Origin: Campylobacteraceae bacterium
Lineage (GTDB): Bacteria > Campylobacterota > Campylobacteria > Campylobacterales > Sulfurovaceae
Direction: 5' to 3'
Length of the DNA: 6,635 bases
Assembly: GCA_026985495.1 (NCBI GenBank)
Contig: JALSQJ010000245.1
Coordinates: 1 to 6,635 of the forward strand
Both the position numbers and the translations under genes were made by a program. This document shows, piece after piece, positions 6,613 to 6,635 of this stretch. The first letter of the stretch is position 1. Every line of letters starts with the position of its first letter. The notes under the pieces are model-generated. The model worked only from the letters and a program-made list of their open reading frames with translations. It was not told the origin of the DNA and searched no databases.

Positions 6613-6635
6613 AATATATTATTTATCATTGTACT

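Noticed and set aside
1..6635. Mobile element, prophage, defence system or CRISPR
   Set aside because: All substantial genes are housekeeping or envelope genes with similar base composition. I saw no transposase, integrase, terminal inverted repeats, target duplications or regularly spaced repeats.

Overview
This window looks like ordinary core genome from an AT-rich member of the Campylobacterota (the former epsilonproteobacteria). The SerS and GlmS sequences, the small CXXCH cytochrome and the T-rich promoters fit a free-living sulfur- or hydrogen-oxidising lineage such as Sulfurovum or Sulfurimonas. That assignment comes from remembered family resemblance, not from a search. I found no mobile element, CRISPR array, tRNA, rRNA, riboswitch or phage gene.

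Layout, left to right. Positions 2-1816 (+) hold the 3' two-thirds or so of glnD, the PII uridylyltransferase/uridylyl-removing enzyme, whose 5' end lies outside the window. Three bases later, glmS (1820-3628, +) encodes glutamine:fructose-6-phosphate aminotransferase, almost certainly on the same transcript. A hairpin at 3631-3649 separates glmS from a convergent YfaZ-type outer-membrane protein gene (3659-4252, -). A very AT-rich intergenic region (4253-4385) carries divergent promoters for that gene and for a small secreted c-type cytochrome (4386-4727, +). The cytochrome gene meets serS (4724-5974, -) tail to tail, and their stop codons share the bases TTAA. A second small beta-barrel outer-membrane protein gene (6068-6589, -) lies upstream of serS. 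The two are separated by a convincing intrinsic terminator and a serS promoter.

How the genes relate: glnD and glmS both concern glutamine. GlnD senses it to control nitrogen assimilation, and GlmS spends it on amino-sugar synthesis for peptidoglycan and LPS. SerS is translation housekeeping. The two barrels and the cytochrome are exported envelope proteins with no evident shared pathway. No stretch over 300 bases lacks a gene. I see no strong candidate for an undescribed system. The points most worth checking are the glnD-glmS coupling, the degenerate sensory and nucleotidyltransferase motifs of this GlnD, and the overlapping cytochrome/serS 3' ends with an inverted repeat across the junction.
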